A stretch of DNA of 64,000 nucleotides from Phalacrocorax aristotelis (GCF_949628215.1 NC_134276.1:126356125-126420124), one strand, 5' to 3'; shown: positions 23,801 through 34,862, counted from the first letter of the stretch. The notes: generated by a model not told the origin, from the letters alone. Made by a program: numbers and translations.

Positions 23801-26800
23801 CACTTCAGTATTCAACATTTCTACTTGCTTTTGAAAAATCTTGGTTGCCTGCTCTCTCCTGGAAGGATCTTTCAATATGCTTATACATCTATATGCATGT
23901 ACTAATTATTTCCCCAGCTCCTGAAATGCAGCCACTTTTGGAATAGGAAAATAGAAACTGTTCAACAATTTAGGACAGGAGATGGAAAGCACCATATCCA
24001 GATGAAACAGCACAGAGAATTTGGGCCAGTAAAATACAGCTAGAACAACTTGAGGTTGGCCAGGACACTAGAGTTAATCTCTCCAGTCTTTAAAAATTAC
24101 ATGGGAGGTTTAGTGAATATAAGAAACCAGAAACTGTTTATTGTGTCTTGAATACTGCAGTCCTAGCTCTTCAGCTCTCTCTACATACCCTGCTGTGGCA
24201 CTCCTCCATGTGCTTGCTGATGCTGATTTCCCATTCTAGTACTCTGACAGGAAAAAACTTAATTTTGAGAATGATTTGTACCTACTCACTGCTGTAGCCT
24301 GAGAAAACGTTAAGAAACGCTGGAGGAAAAAAAGACCTCTGAAGACTGAGATTTGAAGCATGTACAAGACAAGCCTGTGGAGGTACTGACGTTCCTTACT
24401 TCCCCTGGAACCAGGGTGTAGGGCCAAGTCCTGAAAACCTACGTGTCATCAGCTCAGCCTCAGCTCTAGCATCCAGCATGGTGCTATACAAGTGCAACAG
24501 TGCTGGAACAGGCCTCCGTATGCAACTGTGGGCCTGGAAAGCTAAAGACACGCTAAATCACACAGAAAGCAAAATGGCAACTGGGCACTAATGAGCTGTC
24601 TACAAATGTTACTTGCTTATGCCCTATGACACCACTATGGATATAAATATTCATATTATCACATAGAAATCCCAGCCACGGCTTAAATGACCTGCCTGAA
24701 GTCAAACAGACACAACAGCTGATCAGGAGCTAGAATCCAGAGGTACAACTTTCCAGTCCCCTGCTCCACAGGGGCAGTTGAGTGCACAGCAAGAGGAAAG
24801 ATTTGATTCATTATACAATAGGCATTTTAAGTAATTTTCTAAACATCCATAGTCTTTAAGGAGCATACTGATTTGATTCAAATTTTGCAATAGGTCCAAT
24901 CTGTGTAAGAGACTGAAAGAAACTTCTGAAATAAAACTTTGGGAAAATGTCTGAATCGGAATGTGACCTTTAGGTTTCACACCTTGGACCCACTTTTTAC
25001 AGAAAAAAAACCCAAACCGGCACACATTAAAATTTGATTATACTAATCAAGCTATAGACATAATTTATATGGTTTTACATGGTTATATGCACCTTAGTTG
25101 AAAATTTTGTAAAGGATTATAGGCAATGTTATAAATTCCCCATTGGGTGTGTTGCTGGGTGTGCTGATTAGTTATTCACTTTGTAAAACATATGTAAATC
25201 GTGCATCAGTGCTTCATAAGTAAGATTTACATGTTACTAATGGCAAGCATGACCATTAGAACATAGACCAAAAATTCGTACTTGTGCCTGCAAACAATTC
25301 CCTACAAAAGCAAAGACTATCTTATTGGCCTGTATGGAGGTAGAATAATGCAAGAGATGTTAGCATGAAATGTGATGGAAAACATCTGTATGGTGCAGTA
25401 CCTTAGACCAACTGACCCAAGGCGCTCTTCTGCTTTAAAGACTGTAGATACCAATGTGAAGACAGTGCTTTAGAGTTTCATTGTTAGGAGGTTTTTCTTT
25501 CAAAACTTAGAATGTAAAGAAGAAAATTAAATGACGAGTGGTACAGAAAAGTTTCAGGGGAAAAAAATAATGACACAAAGGCTGGCCTGCCTTTCAGATT
25601 TGGAAGTGATTTTTAGGGATAAAAAAAAAAAGTTAATCTAATCACCTCTTTCCAATTCACTACTTGTCCCTGACTTCCACCTCATAAAGGACATCTGGGA
25701 TCAGCATGAAGAAAAACAGGAGTTGAGACTGGCTGCTGCTACCCATGAAGTCCTCACTCTCTTTGTTCTTTCTGGAAAGGTCACTGAAAGAGTTTGGAAA
25801 CTTTTCTCCATACAACTTTAGCAGCTAGACAGGCTGGGAAGATGAGTTAGTCTTTACAAATCAATCAAATGAGGTTGCAAAGAAGTTCGGCACTTTGTTG
25901 TAGCAGTACAGTGGCCTAATAGATTAGGCATTGGCTTTAATGGTAAGGTAGGTAGCCTGGGGCTGGTGTTTAGTTGACTAAAGCCCTGTTCCAATGAGCT
26001 GGGGTAAAGAGACCACATGGCTAACTCAGGGTGAAGAGAATACCTCTGCAGCGACACTCAGCTTTTGTGTCATTCCAGTGGGAAACTGGGAGATGCTCTT
26101 TGGTTTCACTATGAGCTGATCTTGACCAAACAGCGTTAATGAGCTCTCTTTCATTAACTACTAAATGTGTTTGAAATTTCAAGTGAAAAGTCCTTTCTGT
26201 GAACTTTTCTGTTGTCGTCATTTGTATCTCAGTCCCAAGATGCAGCACTACAAGTAGACCTCATCATGCTGGGTGCTAAGGCTTCTCACTACAGCATAAA
26301 TACTGTGAACAAAACATTTCTTAGGAGCTTTTGCTGCCTCTGGTGCTGACAGAGTGAGCCATGAAGAGGCCGTGAAAGCAGGAAGGATAGAGGAAAAGGA
26401 GAGGTAGAATAGAACAATGTTTGTATTATTTAAACTTTTTAAAAAGCTCAGGATTTGGTGTTTTGAGAAAAAAAAAGTAAGGTGAACTTCATGTAAGGTT
26501 TAACTTAACACTCTTCTAAGACTCCTGCTTTTCTTCAACAAGTTTATTCCTTCTGTGAGAATTCAGCTGTTATATACATTTGTGTGGTTTGGAGAAAGTT
26601 TGGGTGTAGGTTAAGTTTGGAACAGGCTGAAAGAGTATGGTCTATGTCAGAGTGAATGTCTGTTTATTAGCCAGACTGGAGCTAAATATAATCCTAAACA
26701 GTACACTGACAGGCAGATGGGTCTAGGTACACAAAAAGTGACCTTGAGTAACCATGGCCTCGTGGAAAATCCTGTACTGCTCCAGATTTGTCAAGGAGGT

Positions 26801-29800
26801 GCACAAATGGACATTCTGGCAGGATTCGTGACTCACTGTCCTCAGGGACACGAGGCTCCTGGTCCCCTGCTAGGTCCTTTCCCAGGCCCAGCTGGAAGCC
26901 AGAAGTAAATCTGTGGTCTTCTGGCCTGTTGGATGCCAGACCTGAAATACCCTGGAGGTGGTGTGGTCCTGAGCTTTCTTTTCCATCACACATCTCTTCA
27001 CAAGGTCTGGTAAAACCAGATGAACTTCCAGAGGAAAGATGTGGTGGACTTACAAGCAAAACTAGCAGCTTTTGTACTGTTTCTTTGCATTTGTCTAGGG
27101 AAGCATTTATGGTGGTGTTAACCTTTAGGCGAAGACAGCAATGAGGTTATTTACATGATTCAAGAAACACCTAAGCTTAAGTGCTTTGCTGGACTGGGAC
27201 CTCAAGTCTTTGTCCAAACCTTGCTGTTATGAAAGGAAAAGTTCTCACTGGCTTTGGTGGGTTCTTCCCCAGAACTTGAACACGGACACCAGTTGTTTCG
27301 AAGTTGCCTAAGAGAGATGGATGCCCAGTGTCACCTGTCTATATGGGAAATCTGTATGTAAAGAAGGTGGTACTAAATATGGCTGAATGAGCTGCTTTTC
27401 AAGTCCTTCATAGTCTGATTTATAGTACTTCCAAACCCTCTGGCTTCAGTGAGATGAACCTCTTTACAATAGCTAGCAATAAGTAATTGCACTGATGGGT
27501 GTCTTGCTCTGTGGGTAAAGAGAGGCAATAGGACTTCAAATGATAAACCTTTTAATATCAGGTATGCTGGTGCAAATTTGTAAGGTTGTCCATACCTAGA
27601 AGCTATGGTTGAAATCTTCTAAATTAATATTTGTCTACCAGTACAGAGGGGAAAATTCTCCTGAACCTTCCCTTACTGTGGAGGAGAATATATACTTTGT
27701 GAACATCTCAAAATCAGCTCTTAAACCTAGGAAAGCTGATCCTGGGTAGGAAAGCAACTCACAGCAAGGGGTCTAACTATCACGCTTCTCTCTATCCTGG
27801 GTTTAGCCAGTCTGTGCCCTGAAAAATGAAGCTTTTTGCATGACCTTGTGAGGAGTGCAAAGGCATGAGAAAATGTTATATGGCAGAGTGAGGAGATAAT
27901 GATGTTGAACTTCAAAATAGGATTAACTCGGGCCAAGTTTTGAATATAATCTCAAACAGTTCCCTTCAGCATTTCCTGCCCCCAATCTCCTCTCTATGAC
28001 AACAGCCAGTTTCTTTCAACAGTGTTTAAATCGTGCTAGCTAGTATCTAGCCACCCACGGCTGATGTCCTGCAAAAACCAAGGGTGGAGGGGCATTGTAT
28101 TAAGGCAGCCGTTCAGTTAGACAGTGAGGTTGGTATTCAAGATATTGGTAGAGCTGAGCCTAATTTCTTCTTTCTGTCCCATGCCCTCATCACATTTTTC
28201 TGTCTTTTCACTGTTTCACTGTTTTACTGGCTTTAAGAATCCCAACAAAGAAAGCCGAGGGTGCTCAAATTACAGCACTGGAAGCCTAAACATGGAAAAT
28301 ACCAGAGACGCTCATGTAAATACGGAAGGGGTGTAGCTGGCATGGAAGCAGGAAAGGATTTGAAAATGCAACTGGACCACAACAAATGATCTTGCTTAGA
28401 TCTTGACCCAAGCTGGGGGGATTTCTCCCTTTGCTGTCTGTATTGTGCCTAAGAGATGGAAAGAAATTATTTAAAAAAAAAGAACCTAGCTGGAAGTGGT
28501 CAATTTTCATGCTGCTGTTGTTCATGGTGCCAAAAATTGTAATGACTGAGATCTTCCTCGTTGCCATCTTGCAGAAGCTTTCCAGATATTCATCTCGCTG
28601 CTGTACATACATGGTGTTGTCCGCCTTGGGGGTCGTAATCAGCTGGTTGGTGGCAGAAACAAAAGAGCTTGTTTAGTATAAGGAATTAAATAGATGAGTA
28701 TTTTACTGAAGGAGAACTAGTCACTGTCCACAAACTGGGCTTTCTTTTCCATAGAGCTGTTGACAGCTCTGTAGTCTTATTTTATTTATTTGTGGTTGAA
28801 GTGTACCTTTATGCCCAGGCCTGTCCCAGAGGTGTTCAACCAGCCACAGGAAAACTTTAGGAAGCACGGCCAGCTGGTGGCACCAGCTCCTCCGCTGCCT
28901 CTCTACAGTGCTGACAGAAGAAATGGCACTGGATTTTACAGAAAACCATGTACTCTCCTATCATCCCTTGCACAGTTGGTGCCACCAGGTGTCCCTCACA
29001 GCCTTCAGTGGTGCCATGAATCTAGGATTCCCTCCACTCACTAACAGTGGGAACACTGGGAACATGGCAGCTGCTCTGGCCTCATCCCGTTGTCCAGGCA
29101 GGGCTCCTCGTGGCTGTTTTGACTGTCAAGGGGTGAGTACAGCTAGGGCTACACAAATACTTATGTAACTGATGCCCATACAAGAAGACCTTGAAAAGTT
29201 GCTAAGGCCACTGTGACCTCATCTAAAAATTGCTGATTTAGCTTTTGTTTGTTCTAAGCCACTTTGATGTCTTATGGGACTTGTATTTGCTGAGAAGGCA
29301 TGGTTATGGGGGAAGAGAGGAGGAACAATTGCAATAACAAAAGTATAAAAATCTCTACAGTTTATAGTACATATCTCAAAGCTTCCTAACAAATTGCAAA
29401 GATTTAACTTTTAAGAAGTTTGAAGTACACAACTTAGATCCTTAATCAATGACTGAGACGCAAATATTCCAGGGAAGGTGTGTGTGTAACAACATGCAGT
29501 GGTCCTATACAGCAGTTTCCAGCAGAAGGTGAAGGTGTATGCCACAGCTCTAGCAATGTAATCATTCTAACTGGCAGCAGTGAACTGCATTCAAACACCT
29601 GCCACCAATCCCCCAAACACAAACGGAGTTGAAATCTGGGTCCAAATTTTACGGTTTAAGGTCATAAATAATCACCAGAATCCTTCAATTGCAAACTTAC
29701 ATTTTCATCTGTAACAGGTGCAATCATCTTCTAGCTGCTTTCTTAAGTTTGTAGGGCCTGGAGGCTAATTTTTATTATATACTCCTTATAAATCCAGTTC

Positions 29801-32800
29801 ATCAATGTGTTGAAATGTAAGAGCATTTCTGGGCTTATAAGATCTCACTCATTTATGCAAAGGCCCCCTGGCGTGACTACAGCATTGGGACATGAAGGTG
29901 AGTGAGAGTCAGACACAAAGAGGATTTGATTTCTGGTGCATAACACATACATGCTTTTAAATTTCACAGAAATGCTTCAAATGAAAAAAGGATCAGGAAA
30001 AGGATTTGAGGACTGAGATCAAAACCAGACCATTGACTTGTATTGTCCTGCTAGTTTTGGAGGCTGTAAGCAGGAACGTGCAGTCAAGTCTGAATTTGAT
30101 CTACTTCATCAAACCTTGTAGAACAAAGCAGGGAGCATTTAAGAGGCAATGCTAACTTAAAATCAAAGCTTCGTGCTAGGACTGTTTTAACCCAGGTGGT
30201 ATATACACTGTATCTATCTGCATTTGCATGCACACGTGTGTATGTGCATGTGCATATATGTGCATGTGGGTATAAATGGAGTGTTATATATAAACTGTCA
30301 GTCTGCATTTCATGACCACAGAAAATAAACAAAAAACCCAAACTAGTGAGCCAAGACTTCTCAACATTTGTAAGACTGCAATAAAAGCCCCATTATAGAG
30401 AGGTGGGACTGCTGGACTCAAAGCTATATGTTTTTTCAGTTTCTGCAGCTGGATCCTATATTTGTCATTGATTGAACTTAACCCAGAATAGCCTTCAAAA
30501 TTCTTGATGTTTGAAATTCACACAGAAATCTGCAATCTGAAATCCTTAACGATGAGTAGGTCTTAAAAACCCACGTCTCTCTCACAAGACTTTCGGGAGA
30601 GGACTGAAACAATGTCCTTGGGAGCCAGTCTATTAAAGCAGCTGAAGGGCAAAAGTATAGCAAAGCAATGGGGAATAACTCAGGCAGAGCCACTTCTGCA
30701 GCAATGTGGGCAAATTCTCTAAAGAGAGAATTTGAAGACTCATGAATGGCAGAGTTCATCTAGCAAGAAGGACTGACCCTAAGGGAGCTGAAGAGTTTGA
30801 TAAGAAGGGATGCAAATAGGCATGTGTGTGGATTCAAAGAAACATAAGACATTCCTTGTTTTCCATAAGTATCTTGTGTGGCAAAGAGATAGTAGAGTTC
30901 AGCCTCTGCTTTTACTAATGACCAAATCAAAGCTATTCTCCAAGAAACTTCAGAGCAAGCAAGCTGAGGGTGGTATTAGATACTGGAAAAGTGAAGTGCA
31001 ACGTGGCATAATCATTTGTCTTCAGTGAATTTTGGCCTGACAACCTGAGATTGTGCAACTCTTTTCTTGGAGATCCAGCTGAGAGGTGGCCTAGTATCAG
31101 AAGGTTCATGTTTCGGACCAGCCTTTAAGTTGCCAGGACTGTGTTGGTGTAATTAGTTAGCAGCTGGACATTTGTGAGCTCTGGTTTTGGCTCTTTTTTT
31201 CAAATTTGTTTTTATTTGTTCTGATGCTGCATATATTTTGGAAGCCACAACATTGAGATATATGACCAAGTTTCAAAGATCGCAAACTTCGGTGCAGTTT
31301 CTCTCTCTGAGCTTTTGAATTGGTTAACTATTAGTTAACAAGTAACTAATAGGCATTATTTGCAGAATTCAGTCAAATTCAAAATTTTCAACTATACGGC
31401 TCTTCTCCATTTCCATCATGTTGGGGAATGCAAGTCTGCTAGCTCTGCACAGCCCCTACAGCTGGAGGAACAGGGAGAGGGAGAAGCAAGTTGGCTTCTG
31501 CTCAGGTCTGTGAATCATCAGCAGAACGATTAATTAAATTCCAATGGTTGGAATCTTAGTTTGGCATCTTAGCTATTTGTATTGGAATATGGGGCATGAA
31601 AGTCAAAGCTATGTTTGTGACACTGACTGTTGGACAATAACTGAAACAGGCCAGCTTACAGTGGAATAATTGCAAGGAACCAGCTCCCCCAATAATATTT
31701 TTAAAGAACTGTTTTTCAAAGTGTACCTTTCATGGTATGTGCCATCTGCCAGAAAAAACATTTGTACTACAGCTAAAACTGTTTCCTGTCCCAGGTGAAG
31801 TGTTTTTTTAGATAAGTAGTTGGAAAAACATACAACACTATTAAACCCTGGGACAAGTAACTCCAGACCATGCTGAGTTTCTCAGACTTGAAAACTTACC
31901 ATAGTGTTATAATTTAATAAAAACAGAAAGGGAAAAAAAAACCAAAACAAAATAGAGTTTGCACGGGATCTGTGAAGATGTCTAGGTGATTTGAATGCCA
32001 AATTCCCAGCAGAAAGAATAGCAAATGTAACAGTCCTACCTCTGGGCATCTGATCATATGCCTTTGTGCATATCCTCAGACAGACATGCGCTAGTACTGC
32101 CAAGCCACCTGGCTTGCTTCCAGTTTTAGGACACCAGCACCAATATAAAACAGGTGTGCCAGCTGGCAGCACATGTTGAGCATCAAAATGTGGTAACATT
32201 GGCAAGTACCCCAAAGCGATGAAGGGATGTAATCCACACTGGGACTTCATTTTATCAATCATAACTATACAGATCCAGACACCTAATGGAAACAGAATAA
32301 TCTGATGGCTATATGGTGGCTCATGGAAGTGACTGGGAAGAGGTTTTAGCCTTGTTCCTGGCTGACTGATGTTCATACTGCATGTAAGATTTCCAATATG
32401 AGGCTGCGAAACCTTCCCTGTTGGAAATGATCATTTGGGTCTAGAAATTTTACCTCTTGAACAAAAGCACCAAAAAAGAATAATACGAAACCACCATAAA
32501 CTTTCTGTTCCACATATTCCTACTAGGAGAGAGATATGAATCAATCGTATGTAATAAGATTCAGATGAATAAGTTACTTACAATGAGCCGCCTTTTGCCT
32601 TCAAAATATTCCAGGAGGTCAGTCACTGATTTCCTGGGAGGCTGTAGGAAAGGCTTCTTGTTGGGCTTGGGGAAGTCCTCATTCTCAGTCCTGCTCCCTT
32701 TCTTGTTCTTCTTGCTACGGTCTTTCTCCTGCTTGCTCTTTTTCTCAGCTTTGTCCTTCTTGGACTGCTTCTCACTTTTCTGCAGCTTGTCAGGTCTGTC

Positions 32801-34477
32801 CTTCTTCTTCTTCTTCTCAGATTTATCCATTCGCTCATGCTTCTTTGATTCTTTTCCTTTCTTTGGGGGTGTATTTCCCACTGCAATCTCTTCCTCTAAA
32901 TGGGAACTAGCAGGCTTGCTCGGGTCATATTTGTCTTCATATTCATTGCTCAGTATCTTTTCTTGGGCCTTCCTTTTTGGTGGTTTAGTCTTAGTTGGTT
33001 TGTGTTGCCCTGGTGTGACATTCAGGTCCCTATGGTTATACTCCTTCCTGTCTGTTCGGTTATCTTTAAATCTACCCACATTTGCCTTTGTATAGTGCAC
33101 TGAGGGAGCTGTTGGGACTTCTGTGAAGCTGTCATATCGGGCAGCTTTGCTTGGTTTCCGTGTGGCCACTGGGTGTTTCTCTGGGTGGCTGTGCTGCCGG
33201 TGTCTGCGGTTTACCTTCCACACAGGAGAGTAGAAATCCTCAGATGCTGTGACTCGTGTTGTGGTGGCATCAGGGGCTACTGGCAGCCTGTGGTACTCTG
33301 TGGTGGAATGTGACTTTGTGGCCCAGGTCCTCTGCGTGGTGGGGAGGGGTGTAGTAGTTGTTGTAGACCGACTTGCTGTTGTCACTGTGCGGGCGGTGGC
33401 ATGGGTAGTTGTGGTGGTGGGAGGGAAGGTAGTGGTCCTTACCGTAGGCAGAGGAGTGGCCACCGTGGTTGTCATTGGTTTCCTCACTGTTTTGGTCCTT
33501 GTTGGCTGATTATTGCTCCTTCTTGGCTCCTCTTTCCTTGCTGACACTTGGACATGTCCACCTCCAGGGGTAGGCTGCATGCTGCCCCCATTATTGCCTT
33601 CCTCAACCACTTGTCCCTCCACCCCAGCTGCTTTGCATGTCTGGATGAAGCCCTTCTGCCTCATCTTCTCAATTTTTCTGATGGGGTTCTGATCAATAAC
33701 TTCGTACATGGCCTCTAGCCTGACTGGATAAGGATATCTTTCCTCCACCTGCAGAGTTTTCTTCAACAGCACCATGCCAAATTTCCCCTTCTCCAGTTTC
33801 AGAAAGCTCATGAGCTTAGGTACAAGGGCAGGATCTAGTGGCTGCTCCAGGATTTTTCCTTCATTCGTTATCCTTCTGACTTTTCCCCCTTCTTCCCCTT
33901 CTTCATGGAACAACACAATCTGCTGGATGTGCCTCTCAGCCAGTTCACAGTAAACATCATTTTTCAGCAGGCTCATCATGAGCCGGTAGTAGCCCTCAGA
34001 GGCATGGGGGGCAGAAATGACCCACACCCGATTTTTCCCAGCAAAGCTGGCCAGGACATTGGGAGAACTTGACCCTGAAGGGAAGCGTACCACTCGTGAC
34101 TGTGAGGCAGAGGATATCCCTTCATCCTTAATCATCTCAGACTTGGAGTATTTGGCTGCAGCTGTGAGTCTCTGTACCCGTCTTGTTCTGGTCCCCACAC
34201 CCCTGGCCTGGGAACGCACTTCCTCTTGCAGGAGATGGGCAGATGTGTTTGGAGGTGCTGAAGAATCCCTCTTAGTGATGGGTTGTTGCGGATTTGGGCT
34301 TGAATTCCTCAGGGATGCTCCAGACCTTCTAAGGAGGCTGCTTGGTGCCCTGTAAGCCAGGGGCACTTTCCTAACTCCATGGCTCCCTCTCTCTGCTAGC
34401 CTTCTCGTCTTCTCAGAGCCGCATGCTAGCCACGCTGCCCACAGCAGGGCTAAGCTGAGAGCTGGCCTCCAGTTCAT
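14478..34477 (-). CDS. CCDC80: CCDC80 (DRO1/URB), secreted extracellular-matrix protein (span includes introns)
   Basis: Seven coding exons on the minus strand join in frame without adjustment: 34477-32582, 28642-28486, 23579-23443, 22804-22656, 19395-19292, 17664-17584 and 14824-14478. They total 2871 bases, 956 residues plus stop (human: 950). Order along the protein: signal peptide (about 1-20), basic linker, P5/DUF4174 domain 1 (about 141-280), Thr-rich region (about 335-410), Lys-rich region (about 540-600), domain 2 (about 615-770), domain 3 (about 780-930) and a Tyr/His/Gly tail ending HHGYPY. The family is a secreted glycoprotein of the pericellular matrix, reported to promote cell adhesion and matrix assembly, influence adipogenesis and glucose homeostasis, and be down-regulated by oncogenes. 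Domains resemble the C-terminal domain of SRPX proteins. Gene name and functions are from knowledge of the human orthologue; exon structure is read here. Confidence 0.97.
15560..16780 (+). mobile_element. Old CR1 LINE fragment (3' part of ORF2, decayed)
   Basis: Translated remnants recall the CR1 reverse transcriptase: YVDFQKALKG (cf. DFxKAFD), then NDQFLEWREVTSEVP followed by VLGLVLLNVFVNDV (cf. GQFSEWREVTSGVPQGSVLG and LFNIFINDL). Further on, nucleotides around 16095-16220 match the segment coding for HLEYCVQFW...LERVQRRATK. Around 16330-16500 they match the region after the RT. Stops and frameshifts break the frame throughout, and the 5' end is missing. This is an ancient amniote-type CR1, identified by recall of the consensus; borders are approximate. 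Confidence 0.85.
16900..17190 (+). mobile_element. CR1 LINE 3' end
   Basis: The segment from about 16925 (GGTTCTAAAATGGAAGAGGG) through GAGACACTGGAACAGGTTGC (about 17008), GGTTGGACTCGATGATCTTT and a terminal ATTCTATGA at about 17176 is the typical avian CR1 3' end. Only one copy of the terminal short repeat is intact. It appears less decayed than the adjoining fragment and so is probably a separate, younger insertion in the same orientation. Confidence 0.9.
17584..17664 (-). CDS. CCDC80: CCDC80 coding exon (81 bp)
   Basis: It is flanked by CCTCCACAG before 17664 and donor GTAAGT from 17583. It completes a split Gly and reads LRHITILKLLGLGEDIGGVL then ELYPIN, ending one base into a Gly codon. 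The human counterpart is LRHITILKLLGVGEEVGGVL. It is part of P5 domain 3. Confidence 0.96.
17665..19291 (-). other. CCDC80: CCDC80 intron
   Basis: It has canonical ends on the minus strand (GTGAGT after 19292; CCACAG before 17664). No repeat or other gene is recognised in these 1.6 kb. Confidence 0.75.
19292..19395 (-). CDS. CCDC80: CCDC80 coding exon (104 bp)
   Basis: The acceptor is CTTTCCAG and the donor GTGAGT starts at 19291. After completing a split Arg it reads FRWRRRLVVISAPSDEDWAY then SQQLAALSGQACNF, one base into Gly. The human counterpart is FRWRRRLLVISAPNDEDWAY. It begins P5 domain 3; the VISAP signature also occurs in domain 1 (residues 153-157). Confidence 0.97.
20280..20440 (-). 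mobile_element. MIR-like SINE relic
   Basis: Sequences such as GCAGCACCTTGGGAAGATCT and, after a gap, GGGACTTGCTCAAAGTCACA resemble the core and the TGACTTGCCCAAGGTCACAC motif of MIR-type SINEs read in antisense. Divergence is high and borders are approximate. Confidence 0.4.
22385..22500 (-). mobile_element. MIR-like SINE relic
   Basis: TTATTACCTCCATGTCATGA followed by GGGTACTGAGGTGCAGAAAG and a decayed segment resembles the antisense MIR core (TTATCCCCATTTTACAGATG, then ACTGAGGCACAGAGAG). Judged by eye; decayed. Confidence 0.45.
22656..22804 (-). CDS. CCDC80: CCDC80 coding exon (149 bp)
   Basis: The acceptor is TTCTTAACAG and the donor GTATTA starts at 22655. It reads QYYEVPIAMKSVFDLIDTFQ, SRIKDMERQKKEGIVCKEDK, then KQSLESFLS, ending two bases into Arg. 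Human differs at only a few positions. It closes P5 domain 2 with a charged helix. The donor is a moderate match to consensus. Confidence 0.97.
22805..23442 (-). other. CCDC80: CCDC80 intron
   Basis: A short intron of 638 bases with no recognised feature beyond its splice sites. Confidence 0.8.
23443..23579 (-). CDS. CCDC80: CCDC80 coding exon (137 bp)
   Basis: The acceptor is CATTAAG and the donor GTGAGG starts at 23442. After the split Asp it reads NEKPMKVIEDEDLVDQQLIS, ELRKEYGMTYNDFFMVLTDT, then DMKVK. The human counterpart is NEKPMRVVDDEDLVDQRLIS. It is part of P5 domain 2. The acceptor has a poor pyrimidine tract. Confidence 0.97.
23580..28485 (-). other. CCDC80: CCDC80 intron (4.9 kb)
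   Basis: Apart from a MIR-like relic near 24.7 kb and A/T-rich low-complexity spots, nothing is recognised. At its 5' end the donor is GTTCTT followed by a run of T and then AAATAA, an unusually weak site (see findings). Confidence 0.7.
24665..24765 (-). mobile_element. MIR-like SINE relic
   Basis: ATGACCTGCCTGAAGTCAAA followed by a GATCAGGAGCTAGAATCCAG-type segment resembles the antisense MIR pattern TGACTTGCCCAAGGTCACAC, then GCAGAGCTGGGATTCGAACC. Decayed; borders approximate. Confidence 0.45.
28486..28642 (-). CDS. CCDC80: CCDC80 coding exon (157 bp)
   Basis: The acceptor is CCAACCAG before 28642. It reads LITTPKADNTMYVQQRDEYL, ESFCKMATRKISVITIFGTM, then NNSSMKIDHFQL, and ends with one base (G) of the Asp codon completed by exon 23579-23443. 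The human counterpart is LITAPKAENNMYVQQRDEYL. It encodes the first part of P5 domain 2. The phase forces the donor at 28485, a GTTCTT site. Confidence 0.96.
28643..32581 (-). other. CCDC80: CCDC80 intron (3.9 kb)
   Basis: It has a canonical GTAAGT donor just below 32582. A somewhat GC-richer patch lies at about 28800-29110 with open frames that I cannot assign. An inverted repeat is at 31328-31352. No transposon is recognised. Confidence 0.65.
32582..34477 (-). CDS. CCDC80: CCDC80 first coding exon (632 codons)
   Basis: Translation starts at ATG 34477-34475. The first residues MNWRPALSLALLWAAWLACG form a typical signal peptide, and the human start MTWRMGPRFT has the same beginning. The exon continues with a dibasic-rich linker (KRDSS near 69-73), P5 domain 1 (about 141-280; NRVWVISAPHASEGYYRLMM and YCELAERHIQQIVLF nearly identical to human), a Thr-rich stretch (about 335-410), a linker with possible N-glycosylation sites (NRT, NVT) and a Lys-rich block (about 540-600). 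It ends FEGKRRLI on a full codon before donor GTAAGT. A 176-codon open frame on the opposite strand is a by-product of this composition. Confidence 0.98.
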
Positions 34478-34488
34478 TGTGCAATCCG
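34478..34488 (-). other. CCDC80: CCDC80 5'UTR part of the first coding exon
   Basis: Directly upstream of the ATG on the minus strand is a strong pyrimidine-rich acceptor (TCTCCTCCTCCCTGCAAG, AG at 34490-34489). Only 11 untranslated bases would therefore belong to this exon, with the rest of the leader on an upstream exon, as in human CCDC80. Confidence 0.7.
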
Positions 34489-34862
34489 CTTGCAGGGAGG
34501 AGGAGAAAGAGAAAGTTAGATGTTAACAGAATTATGGTATCTTGCGCGAATGATAAAGAAAGCAGAGCACAGGCGGGCTAGTTTTTGTGATTTAGAAGTG
34601 CTGATTACACCTCAGTCCTGACGTGGTGGCTTTGTACAGTTTACAGTTATTTTTGGAAAAGCACAAAATGGATCATTTTACGCAAAAATGAGATCATCCA
34701 TCTGTAACATGACTCTGTCTATCCAAAAGGACACTGTGATCTGCATCTTTCTCCCTCTCTCTGTGTCTCTCTCTCACGCTCTCACATACACACATGCAAA
34801 CATGCACAGAGAAAGTGTCTGGTACATAGAGCAGAAAGCCAAGAATTTGACTTGAGACTTAC
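34489..34862 (-). other. CCDC80: Inferred first intron of CCDC80 (374 bp)
   Basis: It lies between the acceptor at 34490-34489 and a consensus GTAAGT at 34862-34857. It contains a TCTCTCTGTGTCTCTCTCTC-type low-complexity run on the + strand around 34750-34790. The pairing of these two sites is inferred. Confidence 0.45.

Noticed and set aside
32565..33095. 176-codon open frame on the + strand opposite CCDC80
   Set aside because: It mirrors the Lys/Arg-rich coding sequence of the CCDC80 exon (Phe/Leu/Ser-rich on the opposite strand) and has no homology or start context of its own.
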